Below, one piece after another: positions 20,625-31,938 of a stretch of 64,000 bases of DNA (within the stretch, counting starts at the first letter, position 1; each line of letters starts with the position of its first letter). The stretch comes from Cydia pomonella (Eukaryota > Arthropoda > Insecta > Lepidoptera > Tortricidae), in the NCBI RefSeq assembly GCF_033807575.1, contig NC_084727.1:1612001-1676000 (forward strand), written 5' to 3'. Position numbers and translations under genes: made by a program. A model generated the notes under the pieces. It was not told the origin of the DNA. It was given only the letters and a program-made list of their open reading frames with translations, and searched no databases.

Positions 20625-20668
20625 TGTTTTTAGGGTTCCGTACCTTGAAAGAAAAAAACGGAACCCTT
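20625..20668 (-). repeat. Miniature AGGGTTCCGTA remnant
   Basis: TTTTTAGGGTTCCGTACC followed by ACGGAACCCTTAA: both ends of the family with almost nothing between, a 44-bp deletion derivative. Confidence 0.65.
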
Positions 20669-20675
20669 AAAGGAT

Positions 20676-21450
20676 CAGATTCAGATTCAGATTATTTTAT
20701 TTGCGATAAAAGTACATGTACATGCAGTTATACGGGTATATACAATTGTTTACAATATATTACATCAATCTTGTGGTATATGAATGTCAAATATTATTAT
20801 TATAAAAAGTGATCCTTACAATATATTCATAAAACAATTTAATAAAGTGCGTTGGCAAAATATTCGTCAATAGTGTAGAATGGTCTATTTATAAAATAAT
20901 CTCTTACTTATTTTATGTCAAAGGTTTTTAGATTACTAAATTGTTTTTTGTCGGTACTTAATTTATTAAAAAAAATTATTGCGATATTGTTAAGGCTGTT
21001 ATTGAAGTGGATAAAGTTAGATTTAGTCTGAACAAATTTCGATTTATTTCTGAGATTAAAATTATGAGTTTCTTCAGCTTTCCTATAGTTATTTTGATTG
21101 ACATAGATATACACACATATTCGATATAAATACAATGCAGTAACGGTAACGATTTTGTGATCTATAAACATATTACGATGAGTAACTGGTATGTTTTTAG
21201 ATCCAGTAATAATTCGTAGCGCCTTTTTTTGCAAAAGTAGTATAGAGTTTATGTTCGTTCCGTTACCCCATACTTCTATTACAATATCTGATAATACTCT
21301 CGAAGTAGGAAAAGTACACAGTTTTTAGTATAGTTACGTCAGCTATTTTACGAGTAGAAAGACTTTTTAAAGAGTAGCATGCACTAGCTAGCCTTTTGCA
21401 TACGGATTCTATCTGGTTGGTCCATCTCAGATAAGGATCGAGATCCACCC
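20676..21450 (-). pseudogene. LINE reverse transcriptase C-terminus
   Basis: Minus-strand remnant. 21448-21263 reads LDPYLRWTNQIESVCKRLAS (thumb, W..QI pattern) and YFESIIRYC. 21234-20908 reads LQKKALRIITGSKNI, ALYLYRICVYIYVNQN and a C-terminal tail. A frame change separates the two at about 21240-21260. The 3' end shows a (GATTCA)n-type tail at 20676-20696. 5'-truncated. Confidence 0.75.
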
Positions 21451-21484
21451 CTAGGAATTATATATTCAGCTTAAAAAAATGAAA

Positions 21485-21814
21485 CTTGAAACTTCTAAGC
21501 CAACGCAATCAAAAGATACAGCCATTTAAGCCGCAAATTTCCGCAAATTTCCGACACTCGCAAGGGAATCAAAACCTACAGGGTACTTCCCGTGAACTTG
21601 GAATCTTGAAATTTGGTACGAAGCAACGTCTTACAGCACAGATAAAGGAAAAATTGCGGAAACCATACATTTTTAGTTAAATCATATAATAAAAATATTT
21701 TTAATAATTGATATGACTCTATTGTCGTGATAGGTGAACTTTTACTTATATATCTACAGGTTTGTACGGAACCCTCGGTGCGCGAGTTCGACTCGCACTT
21801 AGCCGGTTTTTTTA
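21485..21814 (-). repeat. GTGCGAGTCGNACTCGC / AGGGTTCCGTA family C copy
   Basis: The right end reads ACGGAACCCTCGGTGCGCGAG then TTCGACTCGCACTTAGCCGG, i.e. on the minus strand an element starting with a short hairpin followed by AGGGTTCCGTAC. It is related to families A and B at this terminus only. A partial second copy lies at 55080-55544. Confidence 0.65.
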
Positions 21815-22028
21815 AGTCTAGATGCTGAAATGCAATATGGTTGTAAATAATTACATGACATTTCAAACTGTATCGAGAACTCGGTTTTTTTCTATTAAAT
21901 ATTATTTTCTATTACATTGTTACTTTTAATTTGATTACTATTTACCGGCCGTTCGGCCCGCCTCGCTGCGAGTCTGGTCTATCGCCCTAGCTTACTGTCT
22001 GCGTGTGATTACGACAAACTATGGTTAT

Positions 22029-22061
22029 TACGGATATCTATTATAATATATAATAGATATC
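22029..22061. repeat. 33-bp AT-rich palindrome
   Basis: CGGATATCTATTAT and ATAATAGATATCCG are exact inverted arms around a short AT centre, at the left border of a LINE fragment. Confidence 0.7.
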
Positions 22062-22109
22062 CGGACACGGTCAAAAAAAATGCAAGAAGTTACGCATAAT
22101 TATTTAGTA

Positions 22110-22740
22110 TTCACATTAAATTGTAGAAACTCTCGAGAACATGGTGGAGCTTGTTTGTTGTAAAAAAATCAATAAAAGCAATAGCACACACCGAATTTTG
22201 TAATATGTCAGTAGAAAGGTATTTTGAAATAGCTGCTATTGAATTATTAGACTACCAATTAGCTGTAATGTGTATTTATCTCACTAACTTGGTCAAAGCA
22301 ATCGAATTTATAACCATTTTGGAACGAGTCTTAACCAAAGTAAATAACTTAAATTTAAATTGTATTATTGTTGGGGACACCAATATATGCGGAACGCCCA
22401 CAAACTCTTGGGTATTCAGCATAGGTTAGCTAAGTCAGCAAAACTAACGCACGTGATGGGGCCGACTGTGTACAACCGACTGCCGGGTCATGTCACGAAT
22501 GCGCCGTCATTAATGAGTTTTAAAATGCAACTGAAAAATGGCTTATCGAGCACACTTTTTATAGTTTTAATGAGTTTTTAGTGTACAAAACAAGTACCTA
22601 AAAACTTAGATTTAATATTAATTTTATTTTTTTATTATTATGTAAAATCTTACAAATCATGTTTTGTAAATAATTAATTTTAAATAATATTGTGACATAT
22701 AATATGAATTATTATGAATAAATATATGAATATGAATATG
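22110..22740 (+). mobile_element. LINE with internal deletion (endonuclease joined to C-terminus)
   Basis: 22151-22400 encodes part of an AP endonuclease (LNCIIVGDTNI). In another frame 22405-22581 encodes a LINE C-terminus (HVMGPTVYNRLPGHVTN) and a stop. The whole reverse transcriptase is missing. It ends in a (ATGAAT)n tail at 22712-22744. Confidence 0.7.
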
Positions 22741-22744
22741 AATA

Positions 22745-25090
22745 TAGACTGGCTGGTTAGTAGCTCAGAAAACAAAACATCGCTAGACACCTTGTCATGT
22801 CATAATTTTACGAGTGAAATAGCGTTTCCAACCAGAGTGACCCGGACAACTTCCACTTGCCTTGATCACTTCTCCGGTGGTCACAAACATCAGCGCATCT
22901 CCGGTGGTCACAAACATCAGCGACCACTACGGAGTCCGCGCCAGCGTTGAGTGCGGTCCGCCCTCAGGGCCTGCAAATTTAGTCCGACGCGTACGCAACT
23001 GTACGCGCGCCTTGCGGACCGCTTTCGTAGGCGCGATACACAGCGTTGACTGGTCAGAAATATTTAAACGCAAGCAATCAACAGACGACCGAATTCGAGC
23101 AGTCATTAATACAATATCTAACAACATAGAAATCTGAAAAGAAAAGAAAAATATTTACCGCAAAACAATAAAACTTGGATTAACAATGACATTCTTAATT
23201 TAAAGTACACAATGTTTGACTTAATAGATTTCAGAAATAAATTCCCCGCTAATCCTGTAATAGACAGCCGCTTAAACGACATAAAAACCAAGTATTGTGA
23301 ATTAACGCGAAAAACAAGGATGCAATACTATAGTAACCTAGTAAATGACAGCACAAACACTAGTAAAACTATGAGGCAATTAGTGAATACAGAGTCTGGT
23401 AAACAATCCAAAAAATGCAATGATTTTACCGACGTAATAAAAAAAACGAATGGAACTAGCTACCCCACAAAAAAAGAATTAATCAATACTTTGAATAAGC
23501 AGTTTGTCTCAGCAGCAACGCACTGTGGAGCCCCACGCGCTGACCCTTCCCGCGCACTCTCCGCATTGACCCACAAGCGAAATCCAAACAACCGCTCGCT
23601 TTTTTTGCAGCGCTTTTCTACGGCTGAACTTTATAAAATTATTGACAGGAAAGTCGCTATAAAAAACACAAAAGACCTGTACGGTATTTCAACAGAACTG
23701 TTAAAGCTGGTCGCGACTAACCTGGCAATTCCATTATCCGCACACTTTAATGAGCTACTGCGTAAGGGCGAATACCCCCAAACATTTAAACAAATTAAAG
23801 TTTGTCCGATATATAAGGGGAAAGGGAAAATGAGTGACCCCAACTTCTACAGACCCATTTGCATAATACCAGCACTCGCTAAAATACTAGAAAATGGCAT
23901 AGCCTCACGTATAACGGCATTCCTAAACGAAACCGGCGAGCTGTCCGAAAGGCAGTATGCATATCGTTCAGGCAGATCTACTACAACGATGGCTCGTGAA
24001 GTCATTAGCCGCATTTGTGCAGCACGCGAGGACAAGAGAGAGGTCGCAGTACTCTTTTGTGACCTCTCTAAACCCTTTGATGTAGTGGATCACAAGGTAT
24101 TGGCATATACTAAACGATCTGTCGAATGCTGACGACGTTAGCGAAGTGTTCATGTACGCGGACGACGTAGCAGCCGTTGTAACTGCTGAGAACCTGGACC
24201 AGTTGGAAGTCCAACTAAATGTCACAGCCCAACAGATTCTCAACTGGTGTACCATGAATGGACAACTGTTAAGCCTAACAAAAACGCAATTTATACAGTT
24301 TGATATATCAGGCAGGAAACGACGCCCCTTAAACATACACCACCAAGGCACTACCATCAACCAGGTGGCAACCACGACATTCTTGGGCTTTCAACTTGAC
24401 CAGGGCCTGACGTGGGAAACGCAGATAAGCGGGGTATGTGGCAAGCTTAGCAAAGCCTGTTTTGCACTGCCGAGGTTAAGACAGACCTTACATAGCCAGG
24501 CGGTGCGCACATGTTATTTCGCGAGTATACAAGCGATTATTCAATATGGTTTGGAGTTCTGGGGACGAGCAGCGGAATGGCAGCGCGTGTTTCGACTGCA
24601 AAAACGCGCCGTGCGCACACTAGCCCGTGCTAGATACGACGACAGCGCTAGTACACATTTTAAAGCACTCGGGATCCTAACACTACCATCCCTATTAATT
24701 CTTCAAATAGCTGTATTTGCTAGGGAGAACATGTCGCTATACGGCAAGCGAGGCGATGGCGCTGCCCGGATCACCCGAAACGTGCACTTGTTAAAAACAA
24801 TCTCCTATAAAATTTAAAAAACCGGAAAGACTGTGTATGTTGCTGGTCCGATAGTATACAACAAGCTGCCAGTCTCCATCACAGAAGCGGTAAAGCATAG
24901 TTGCTTCAAATAAAACTAAAAAATTGGCTCGCCAAACAAAGCTTTTATAGTTTCTAAGAATTTCTAGATTATAAAGAATAGTGTAATATAATTAACTAAT
25001 TTAAATTGATAGATATAAGATGTGTATAAGTATGAAATTGTGACCTGTAATATCTTTTTACTAATAAATTATATCTATGTCTATGTCTAT
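22745..25090 (+). mobile_element. LINE, 5'-truncated, RT palm deleted
   Basis: Starts in the endonuclease C-terminus (FPTRVTRTTSTCLDHF), where a 26-bp direct duplication (CTCCGGTGGTCACAAACATC..., 22872-22922) breaks the frame. 23212-24110 encodes the RT fingers (IYKGKGKMSDPNFYRPICII, QYAYRSGRSTTTMA) and motif A (LFCDLSKPFDVVDHK). The sequence then jumps at about 24105 to NDLSNADDVSEVFMYADD (motif C), so motif B and part of the palm are deleted. The thumb (TTTFLGFQLDQGLTWETQI) and C-terminus run to 24817. The 3' end is a (CTATGT)n tail at 25070-25090. Confidence 0.85.
23212..24817 (+). pseudogene. LINE RT fingers, deleted palm and thumb
   Basis: Two long open pieces of one polymerase: 306 codons to 24132 and 223 codons from 24146. 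The palm sequence between motif A (DLSKPFDVVDHKVL) and motif C (YADDVAAV) is shortened to a few codons. The expected SYL...GVPQGSVLGP region is absent. The deletion also shifts the frame. Not functional. Confidence 0.85.
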
Positions 25091-25467
25091 CTTAACTTGA
25101 GTTGAAAGAGATACGCATAACTAAACCTCAAAAAAATTGAAAACCTTAATTTATCTTAAAATATGAAATATCTCAGCACTTAACTAAAGATTTTTTTTTT
25201 AATTTTGTCTAAGTAATATGTTAAGCATAGTGCCTAAATTAATTTTTCACGGTTAGGCGTATCTCTGTTATTTCAAGATAACAGATATACGTCTGACACA
25301 ACAGAGTTATCTGTGCAGCTTACTGTACACTCGCTTCATTTCGCTCCTACTTGGCAGCAGAACGCTCGTACATATTGTAACACACTATGTAAATAAGGCA
25401 CACGTTATAATGTTTATTTCAGAATCACAGCAGCATCCAATCTTATAAATCTTCAAACAAACTTATT
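25091..25467. other. No gene seen
   Basis: AT-rich sequence between a LINE tail and the GGCTCACACCC array. It includes a short inverted pair CTGTTATTTCAAGATAACAG at 25267-25286. No coding signal. Confidence 0.4.
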
Positions 25468-26445
25468 GCGGGGTCACACCCGTTATCAAAACTTATATGG
25501 GCTCACACCCAACACTAACTTATTGAATTGAATTGAATTGAATTTCTTTATTTGCCAGAATACGTATGGTACAAGATGATAACAGAAAAGGGTTTACATA
25601 TAAGTGTCAGTATTCAGTCGAAACACGACATGCAAAAATTAACATAAAATAAATCAGTATAGAAAAATTAAGAAAATAAAACAGTGGCTAAATTTTTCAT
25701 AGTAAAATAATAATAATAGTAACATCCACTTGTAACAATTCGAAAATTAAATAATAGAATGTCCAAGAATAAATAAAACTTATAAAACTAACATCGATAA
25801 ATTAAAATTTGATATTAAAAGTAAAATTGCAAAATGGATGTCGTATATAATTTATTTAAAAGTCATTGGGAGAATACATTAAAAATAAGATGTAAAGAAA
25901 TATACATAAACTCTACTACTGAAAATTTTACTTTACTAATTTCTGCTCTAAAAATTCCCTAACACTGTAAAAGCAATTTTCAGACAGCCATTTTGTAATC
26001 TTATTACTAAATTGGTTACTATTAATTTGCTTTAGCTCATCAGGAAGACTGTTGAATATAACTATACACATATTGTATGCATTTTTGTGGTATACAGTAG
26101 AATGTGAAGGAGGCTGATATAACAAGTCCTTATATTGCGCTCTACGATTTCCGGCAAAAACATCAAATCTCTTTTTAAAAAGTTCAGGGTGTTTTTTCAC
26201 AAATAGACATGCTTTTTTGATGTACATGCAAGGCAAAGGCAAAACATTAAATTTTTGCAAAAAAATTCTTATCATGGGCTCACACCCAATACCAGACCTA
26301 TTTGGCTCATACCCAAGACCTACAGCTAACAAGGGCTCACACTCCAGATCCTAACTACATCGGGCTCATACCCGATACCTAGTGCGACGAGGGCTCACAC
26401 GGCTCACACCCAATGTCTCAAAATCAATTCGAGCTCACACCCAAC
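25468..26445 (+). repeat. Decayed GGCTCACACCCAA array, split by a LINE
   Basis: About ten copies of GGGCTCACACCCAA (variants GGCTCATACCC, GGGTCACACCC) at irregular 25-40 bp spacing, at 25470-25522 and again at 26275-26445. A LINE inserted between them. The units share only the 14-bp core, so this looks like an eroded tandem repeat. Confidence 0.75.
25524..26265 (-). mobile_element. CR1-like LINE 3' part inside the array
   Basis: Minus-strand LINE tail. The left end is (TTGAA)n at 25522-25543, the 3' tail. The coding part at 25928-26260 reads LQKFNVLPLPCMYIKKACLF, VKKHPELFKKRF and a C-terminal NCFYSVREFLEQK. It is closely similar in pattern to the remnant at 869-1490. The upstream reading into the array is chance. 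Confidence 0.8.
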
Positions 26446-26708
26446 TCATAGACTTAATAATCAACTAAACTGTTAGTATAAATCATAAATCGAAATGGCC
26501 ACTCGGCCTACTAAACTTATTAAACTGCGCACGTCCGTACGGCTCACCCGCTAGAACCAAAAATGCCAGCCGCACGGCGAAACCCGCACCTTTGCCTTGA
26601 GAACCCCGCATAGCCGTCAGAATGGTCAATACACTTACTGTTTAATTTCTGATTATACGTAAAGTTGCATTTATTAATTCAAAATTAGGTATTAAATAAT
26701 AATAATAT

Positions 26709-26974
26709 CGACCGGGTTGGCCTAGTGGGTAGTGAGCCTGCCTACGAAGCTGATGGTCCCGGGTTCAAATCCTGGTAAGGGCATTTATTCGTGTGATGAG
26801 CATGGATATTTGTTCCTGAGTCATGGGTGTTTTCTATGTATTTAAGTATTTATAAATATTTATATATTATATATATCGTTGTCTAAGTACCCTCAACACA
26901 AGTCTTATGAGCTTACTGTGCGACTTAGTCAATTTGTGTAATACTGTCCTATAATATTTATTTATTTATTTATA
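26709..26974 (+). mobile_element. tRNA-derived SINE
   Basis: Box A-like TGGCCTAGTGG at 26718-26728 and box B GGTTCAAATCC at 26762-26772, 33 bp apart, in a tRNA-like head. A unique body (ATTCGTGTGATGAGCATGG) and a (TTTA)n tail follow. A 5'-truncated copy in reverse lies at 57526-57742. The internal RNA polymerase III promoter looks intact. Confidence 0.85.
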
Positions 26975-27029
26975 ATATGGTTCTGATGTCAGTGTACGTT
27001 TGAATGCTGGGCCTGTTAGACCAACTCAC

Positions 27030-27162
27030 CTTTGTAGGCGTAGCAGGCGGCCCTACCAGGCCCACGGGGACAAAAGTGACGTACGCGAAGCTCAGCCGAC
27101 GCGGACGCGTGCCTTAGTTGAAACACCATGCACGTGTACTGCACCGAGTCGTATATTGTCAT
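27030..27162 (-). CDS. Host gene exon 7
   Basis: 133 bp: acceptor CATATTTACAG, phase zero, 44 codons (MTIYDSVQYTCMVFQLRH, ELRVRHFCPRGPGRAACYAY) and one base. Donor GTGAGT is strong. Three Cys. With the last Asn of exon 6 it forms the glycosylation sequon Asn-Met-Thr across the splice junction. The other two frames contain stops. The domain is not recognised; the strand-like pattern suggests an extracellular beta fold. Confidence 0.75.
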
Positions 27163-27596
27163 CTGTAAATATGGTACAGTCAACCAATTTGATTCCTAGG
27201 CCACTATAGAACCATGCCATAATGACTTCTACGACAGTGCTTATTGAGTGATGCGTGACAAGTATCTAGTAGTAGTAAGAGAGGTATGGGCATTGTGAAT
27301 GTCATCTCGCTTTGTGTGGTAGGGCACAGCCAGTGGATGTCATTCCAGATCTAGAGCAGAGCTGGAGAAGTACCTTACAGAAAACAGCAGCCAAATAACA
27401 CTAGACCCTACTCATAGTGTTGTGGGGGAGGGGGGAGTTGGAGTTGCAGGCGTACATAGGCTACGGAGACTGCATACCATCAGGCGGGCCGTATGATTGT
27501 TTGCCACCGACATAGTATAAAAAAAAAATAAGAGAACGTCTCTTTGTTCTTAACTTTGGCAACCAGACTAGTTGTTTCACATTCTGAATGACTCAC

Positions 27597-27724
27597 GTTG
27601 TATTTGATGAGCTTGACATTGTTGTTGTTCGTGGTCAGCTGGAGGCTATCTCTGTATATAATATTTTGTTTCTCATAATTGTCGCATTCGCCAAAACGCA
27701 TCAGCGTTCCGAAAGCGACACCAC
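27597..27724 (-). CDS. Host gene exon 6
   Basis: 128 bp: acceptor GTTTTTTTGCAG is strong, two bases complete Ser from exon 5, then 42 codons (GVAFGTLMRFGECDNYEKQ, then YRDSLQL...NNNNVKLIKYN). Donor GTGAGT is strong. Only this frame is open across the exon. It starts the part of the protein that follows the S1 domain; one Cys. Function unknown. Confidence 0.75.
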
Positions 27725-28100
27725 CTGCAAAAAAACATCATAATATTCTATAACAGACAAAAAATACAGCACATTCCCGTATATGACAATGTCTTTCATT
27801 TGGCATATTTCTCATATCACCCGCTCAATGTTGTCCTTCAAATTGGCTGCTAGACTGTCTACAATACAGCGTGTCTATGCCTACCATACATGAATTGAAT
27901 TCTGAAGAAACAAAATGTTTATCTTATATAAAATCGATGTAGTTGAATTATTTTGTAGTTGAAACATACCTACACCATTTAGATTAATTGTAAAGTGTAT
28001 CTGTCAAAAACACTCAGTGATGTCGTTGAAATGATATGGGTAGTCGCGGTAAGGAGGAATGCTACACTGAATATGATAAGATCAATATGAATGCACGTAC

Positions 28101-28248
28101 TGCGCAATATATATCTGTGCTGGTTGATTTCCGAGATGGTGATGCGTTGGAACTTGTCCAGGGAATCCTCGATCCAGGGGAAGTAGCGCTGCATATCGAG
28201 GAAGCGTGATGGCGCGCCGCAACCTGGACCGTACACGCCCAAACCAAG
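28101..28248 (-). CDS. Host gene exon 5: end of S1 domain
   Basis: 148 bp: acceptor TATTATATTCGCAG, phase zero, 49 codons and one base. LGLGVYGPGCGAPSRFLDM is the segment around the last conserved Cys of S1 proteases (usually GIVSWG.GCG.P). RYFPWIEDSLDKF is the C-terminal helix (usually Y..WI). ITISEINQHRYILR then leaves the S1 fold. Donor GTACGT; phase one matches exon 6. If the donor were not used, the frame would end at a stop at 27979 after a hydrophobic tail, so an alternative membrane-tailed or short form is possible. Confidence 0.8.
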
Positions 28249-28892
28249 CTGCGAATATAATATTATTTAAGTTACGCTGATTAAACTTAAATAAAGTAGC
28301 AGTCGTCAGGTGGCCCTTATTTTCTTTTGAGTAGTATATATTTCTCATAAATATGTCTAACATTTACTTAAACTGATTACGTGAATAAGATTTATGCTTT
28401 CGGGTTTTATTTTATTGAGACTTATGAAGCAATAGTGCAAAAAGAAAAATTTACCCATACAAATTTTAAATACAGTTTCTAGAGTAGTTTTTGTGACGCC
28501 GTCACTCGGATAATGCCATAAAAACGAACTACTATGTCTCGGGTAATGCGTATTGACCTAAATTGAACCATAGCTAACGAGCTATGTAATAAGAGAAATT
28601 GATAATAGATGGCGTTACTCTGTGACAAGCGCTGTAAGGTTGAGATTACAAATATTGAATAAACAAACAAATTAATGTGGATAACATCACAAGTAAGTAG
28701 CTAAAGCACTTGTCATGGAAATCAGAAACAACGACGGTACCACAAACACAGGTACCACAGACCTGAGAAAATGTAGAAAAGCTGTGATAGTCTTAGGGCA
28801 CTTCTCCGACCCGAGCGTATTGTGTGACTTTGGTGGCCCAATTTTTTTAATTATATTTTAATATTTGACCTTTCATTCTGATAGGACCTAAA

Positions 28893-29526
28893 TAAAATAA
28901 ACTGGAGCTTAAAGTATAGTAAATTGTTAACCAAGGGATGAAACGGTACCTTTCACGCGAGTTAAACAAATATGCAAATTTGCATAATCAGTACCTAATT
29001 AAAGTAAGTCTTTTTACTTTGGGAGAAACTTTTTGCGATAACTCAAAAACAGCTAAACTGATCATGTCCGCTATAGTTTTCATTTAATGTCTTTCTTAAG
29101 CTCTACTTCCACGATTTTTTTCATATTTTTTGGACCTATGGTTCAAAAGTTAGAGGGGGGGGGACACATTTTTTTTCTCTTTCGGAGCGATTATCTCCGA
29201 ATATATTCACTTTATCAAAAAATGTTTATTGAAGACCCCTATTATTTTTGAAAGACCTTTCCAACGATACCCCACACTGTAGGGTTGAAGCAAAAAAAAA
29301 ATTCACCCCCACTTTACGTGTAGGGGAGGTACCCTCAAAAAAATTATTTTTTTATATTTTATTGTACGACTTTGTCGGCTTTATTGATTTATATATCCAT
29401 GCCGAATTTCAGCTTTCTAGCACTAACGACCACAGAGCAAAGCCTCGGACAGACAGACAGACAGACAGACAGACGGACATGGCGAAACTATAAGGGTTCC
29501 TAGTTGACTACGGAACCCTAAAAAGG
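28893..29526 (+). repeat. AGGGTTCCGTA family A, copy 2
   Basis: Nearly the same sequence as 1-669 apart from its 5' end, which begins at AAACTGGAGCTTAAAG and so lacks the first about 35 bp. It ends CTACGGAACCCTAAAAA. Confidence 0.9.
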
Positions 29527-31504
29527 AAGGAAAGCCTTCATGTGATCATATCAGTTTTTAGTATCACTGAAATCAAACACCTGATCTACACAGAAATCGA
29601 CTGTAAATAATAATAATTGTCAGTTCACATTTTACTTTTTTAAGTTTATGTAGATTATCACCTAAACCTCAACATATTACAATAAATAGTTATAATGGAG
29701 CTTTGCTCGGTCGCCCAGGTACTGTTGTTTAATTATACAACTCATACAATTAAACATATACAAGTAATACATAGGTATCATACATATATATACATACACA
29801 TATAACAATTATGAAAATACATATATATGCATACACAACGAAACGTTAAGAATTTAGGTGTACATATTCCCATTAGTCCTCGTCCCTCATTACCGACGCC
29901 CTACATGAAGCGGGGACAGCTGGGAATACACCAGAATTTACCATAAGTATATTTTAAAGGTCGTTTATTTAATAGTTTTAAGAGCCCGGTAACGATTTTA
30001 GAGCAAAAATATAAAATTGATAGATTTAGTCGTTGAATTTCATTTTTTTTTTCTTTATTGGAGAAACAACAGAAGCAATTACAATAATAGTATAAATGAT
30101 AAGTTATATATTGCAGTAGACGTGCACCTACCTACTAAAACGCTCTCACTAAGAACTATACATCATATAGGTAGGTAATGCTACTAAAATTATGGTGGTA
30201 AATTATACAAAATGATGTATAAGATGAGTTTCAGCAAATGTTGTACATTGTTTAAGTATTAAAATTACGTTAGTTACGTTAGTCGATTTTCAGAGAAACT
30301 TGTCACTTGTTTTGAAGTAATTTCTGGAGAAAATTGATTTCGTCTAACTTTCATTTACACTACTTCAAATTTACAATAACAAAAATGTAGTTAATTAATG
30401 TTGAAGTACAGGATATGTGTAATACAAAATTACCATTTTATTAGTAGTACAAGCTTTACAAAATTTACAAATACGATCGAAAAAATCAGTGCTTTACGCG
30501 CGTTTACCTAAACGTCCATCAGAAAAAAAACCATTACTAATTAAGTGACTCTGTTTTAAAAAAATTGATGTATTAAAATGAAAGATAACAAGACGCAATA
30601 GAAAACAATACTTGTTATTACTAATAGCTAACAAAAGGTGTACAATTTCATCACTAAATCAGTATTCTATCAATTTGACATGTTTGCGACTAATATCGAT
30701 AACGGCCTGTTAGGGTTACTAAGGTCCCGTTCAGACAATGAGGGCTACCGCGTTTAATTACGTCGCTAGGGGCGCTAGTGTAGACGGGGAGGTCTTTCAA
30801 AATGTCTAACGCATAGAATTTTGGTGGGTTGTAAGTTTTTTTATCGCGAATTTCAACTCCTTATTCATAAATGGGATAAATATTTTTTAACACAGTTGCT
30901 CAAAAAGTGCTACTTTCCGTAGCTGTTTAGCGTGCGGAAAGTTGGATTTCGCGAACTAGTGCTTTTTACTTTTCCACTTGTTCTAATTCATGACTACTTA
31001 TTGATGAGTGTTAATGTTAGTTTCCTTTAAAAGTCGCAATCAATATAAAAAGCTACTGTTAACGTACAAATAATAAATATAAGCATATTTCATATTTTGT
31101 TACTTACCTCTTCATCATTATAACACATTTATTTTTTAATATTGAATATTGAAAAACCGTTCTTAATAAGTTGTCTGAATGGAACGGAATAGTTGCCGAA
31201 ACGCCTGTCAAAGCAGAAGCGTTTTTTCTTACTGCAAGAATGTTTTATGTTTCCAAAGGCAACATTCGATATTGTTTTCATACAATTTAAATATACGATA
31301 CAAAAATAATCGTAAATAACGATACTTAGGTAATAAGTAATAATAGTATAATATTTTATATTTACAATTGTTTCTGTCTTATAGAAAATGCATAAAAAAG
31401 TAAGAACTTGTTGTTTTTCTTATTTTTTCGCAACTGTATTAAAAAACGTCGTTCGATACACGTACGAAAATGTCATTCTTTTCCCTCGACTCGGTGCTCG
31501 TGAA
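29527..31504. other. No gene seen; scattered repeat ends
   Basis: AT-rich intron. Visible pieces: a LINE-like 3' end on the minus strand near 30045-30090 (long T run then TTTATTGGAG), and a possible TIR pair near 30727 (CGTTCAGACAATGAGGGC) and 31160 (TTGTCTGAATGGAACG). No splice-bounded exon was found. Confidence 0.4.
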
Positions 31505-31640
31505 GTAATGACATACTTCAACTTCAACTTCAACTTCAAAAATAATTTATTCAAGTAGGCTTAATAATAAGCACTTTTGACAAGTCATACAAATATAAGT
31601 ACAATTATAATCATTACCTAATTAAACAAATAATAATAAT
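31505..31640 (-). mobile_element. LINE 3' tail
   Basis: On the minus strand: CCTACTTGAATAAATTATTTTTGAAGT... ending in a (TTGAAG)n tail (CTTCAACTTCAACTTC on plus, 31511-31538). A short, non-coding 3' end. Confidence 0.6.
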
Positions 31641-31938
31641 AATAAATAAAAAACAATGAAATTGGTAACAATTAACAATAATGTAAAAGACAATGTCAAA
31701 CACAACATACTTTCCGCACTAGCATCGAAATGTACTATTTCCATCTTCTTTTTTCATTATTTTTTTTAAAACTTTGTACATTAGATAAAGTTTAATAAAG
31801 GCAATGGTTTAAAAAAAGTACCAATGCCAACTATAATATATGCAAAATTAATCAGGTTGAAAAAATGGCAAATTTAGATGTTGAAATACCTTTACAGTAC
31901 ATATGGTGCTACTTTACCGCATATTACGTTACTGTGTC

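Noticed and set aside
20299..20670. Open frame of 123 codons rich in Asp, Leu and Pro
   Set aside because: It is produced by the GGACCY hexamer array. The ends lie in unrelated repeat sequence and there is no splice or expression signal.
21778..21810. GAGTTCGACTC resembling a tRNA box B in family C
   Set aside because: It is the centre of a short hairpin at the element end. No cloverleaf and no box A at the right distance.
25468..26445. CRISPR-like direct repeats with spacers
   Set aside because: Eukaryotic context, degenerate repeats, variable spacing, an inserted LINE and no cas genes.
30722..31185. Possible MITE with CGTTCAGACAA ends
   Set aside because: The end match is short and imperfect, and no target duplication was found; too weak to list as an element.
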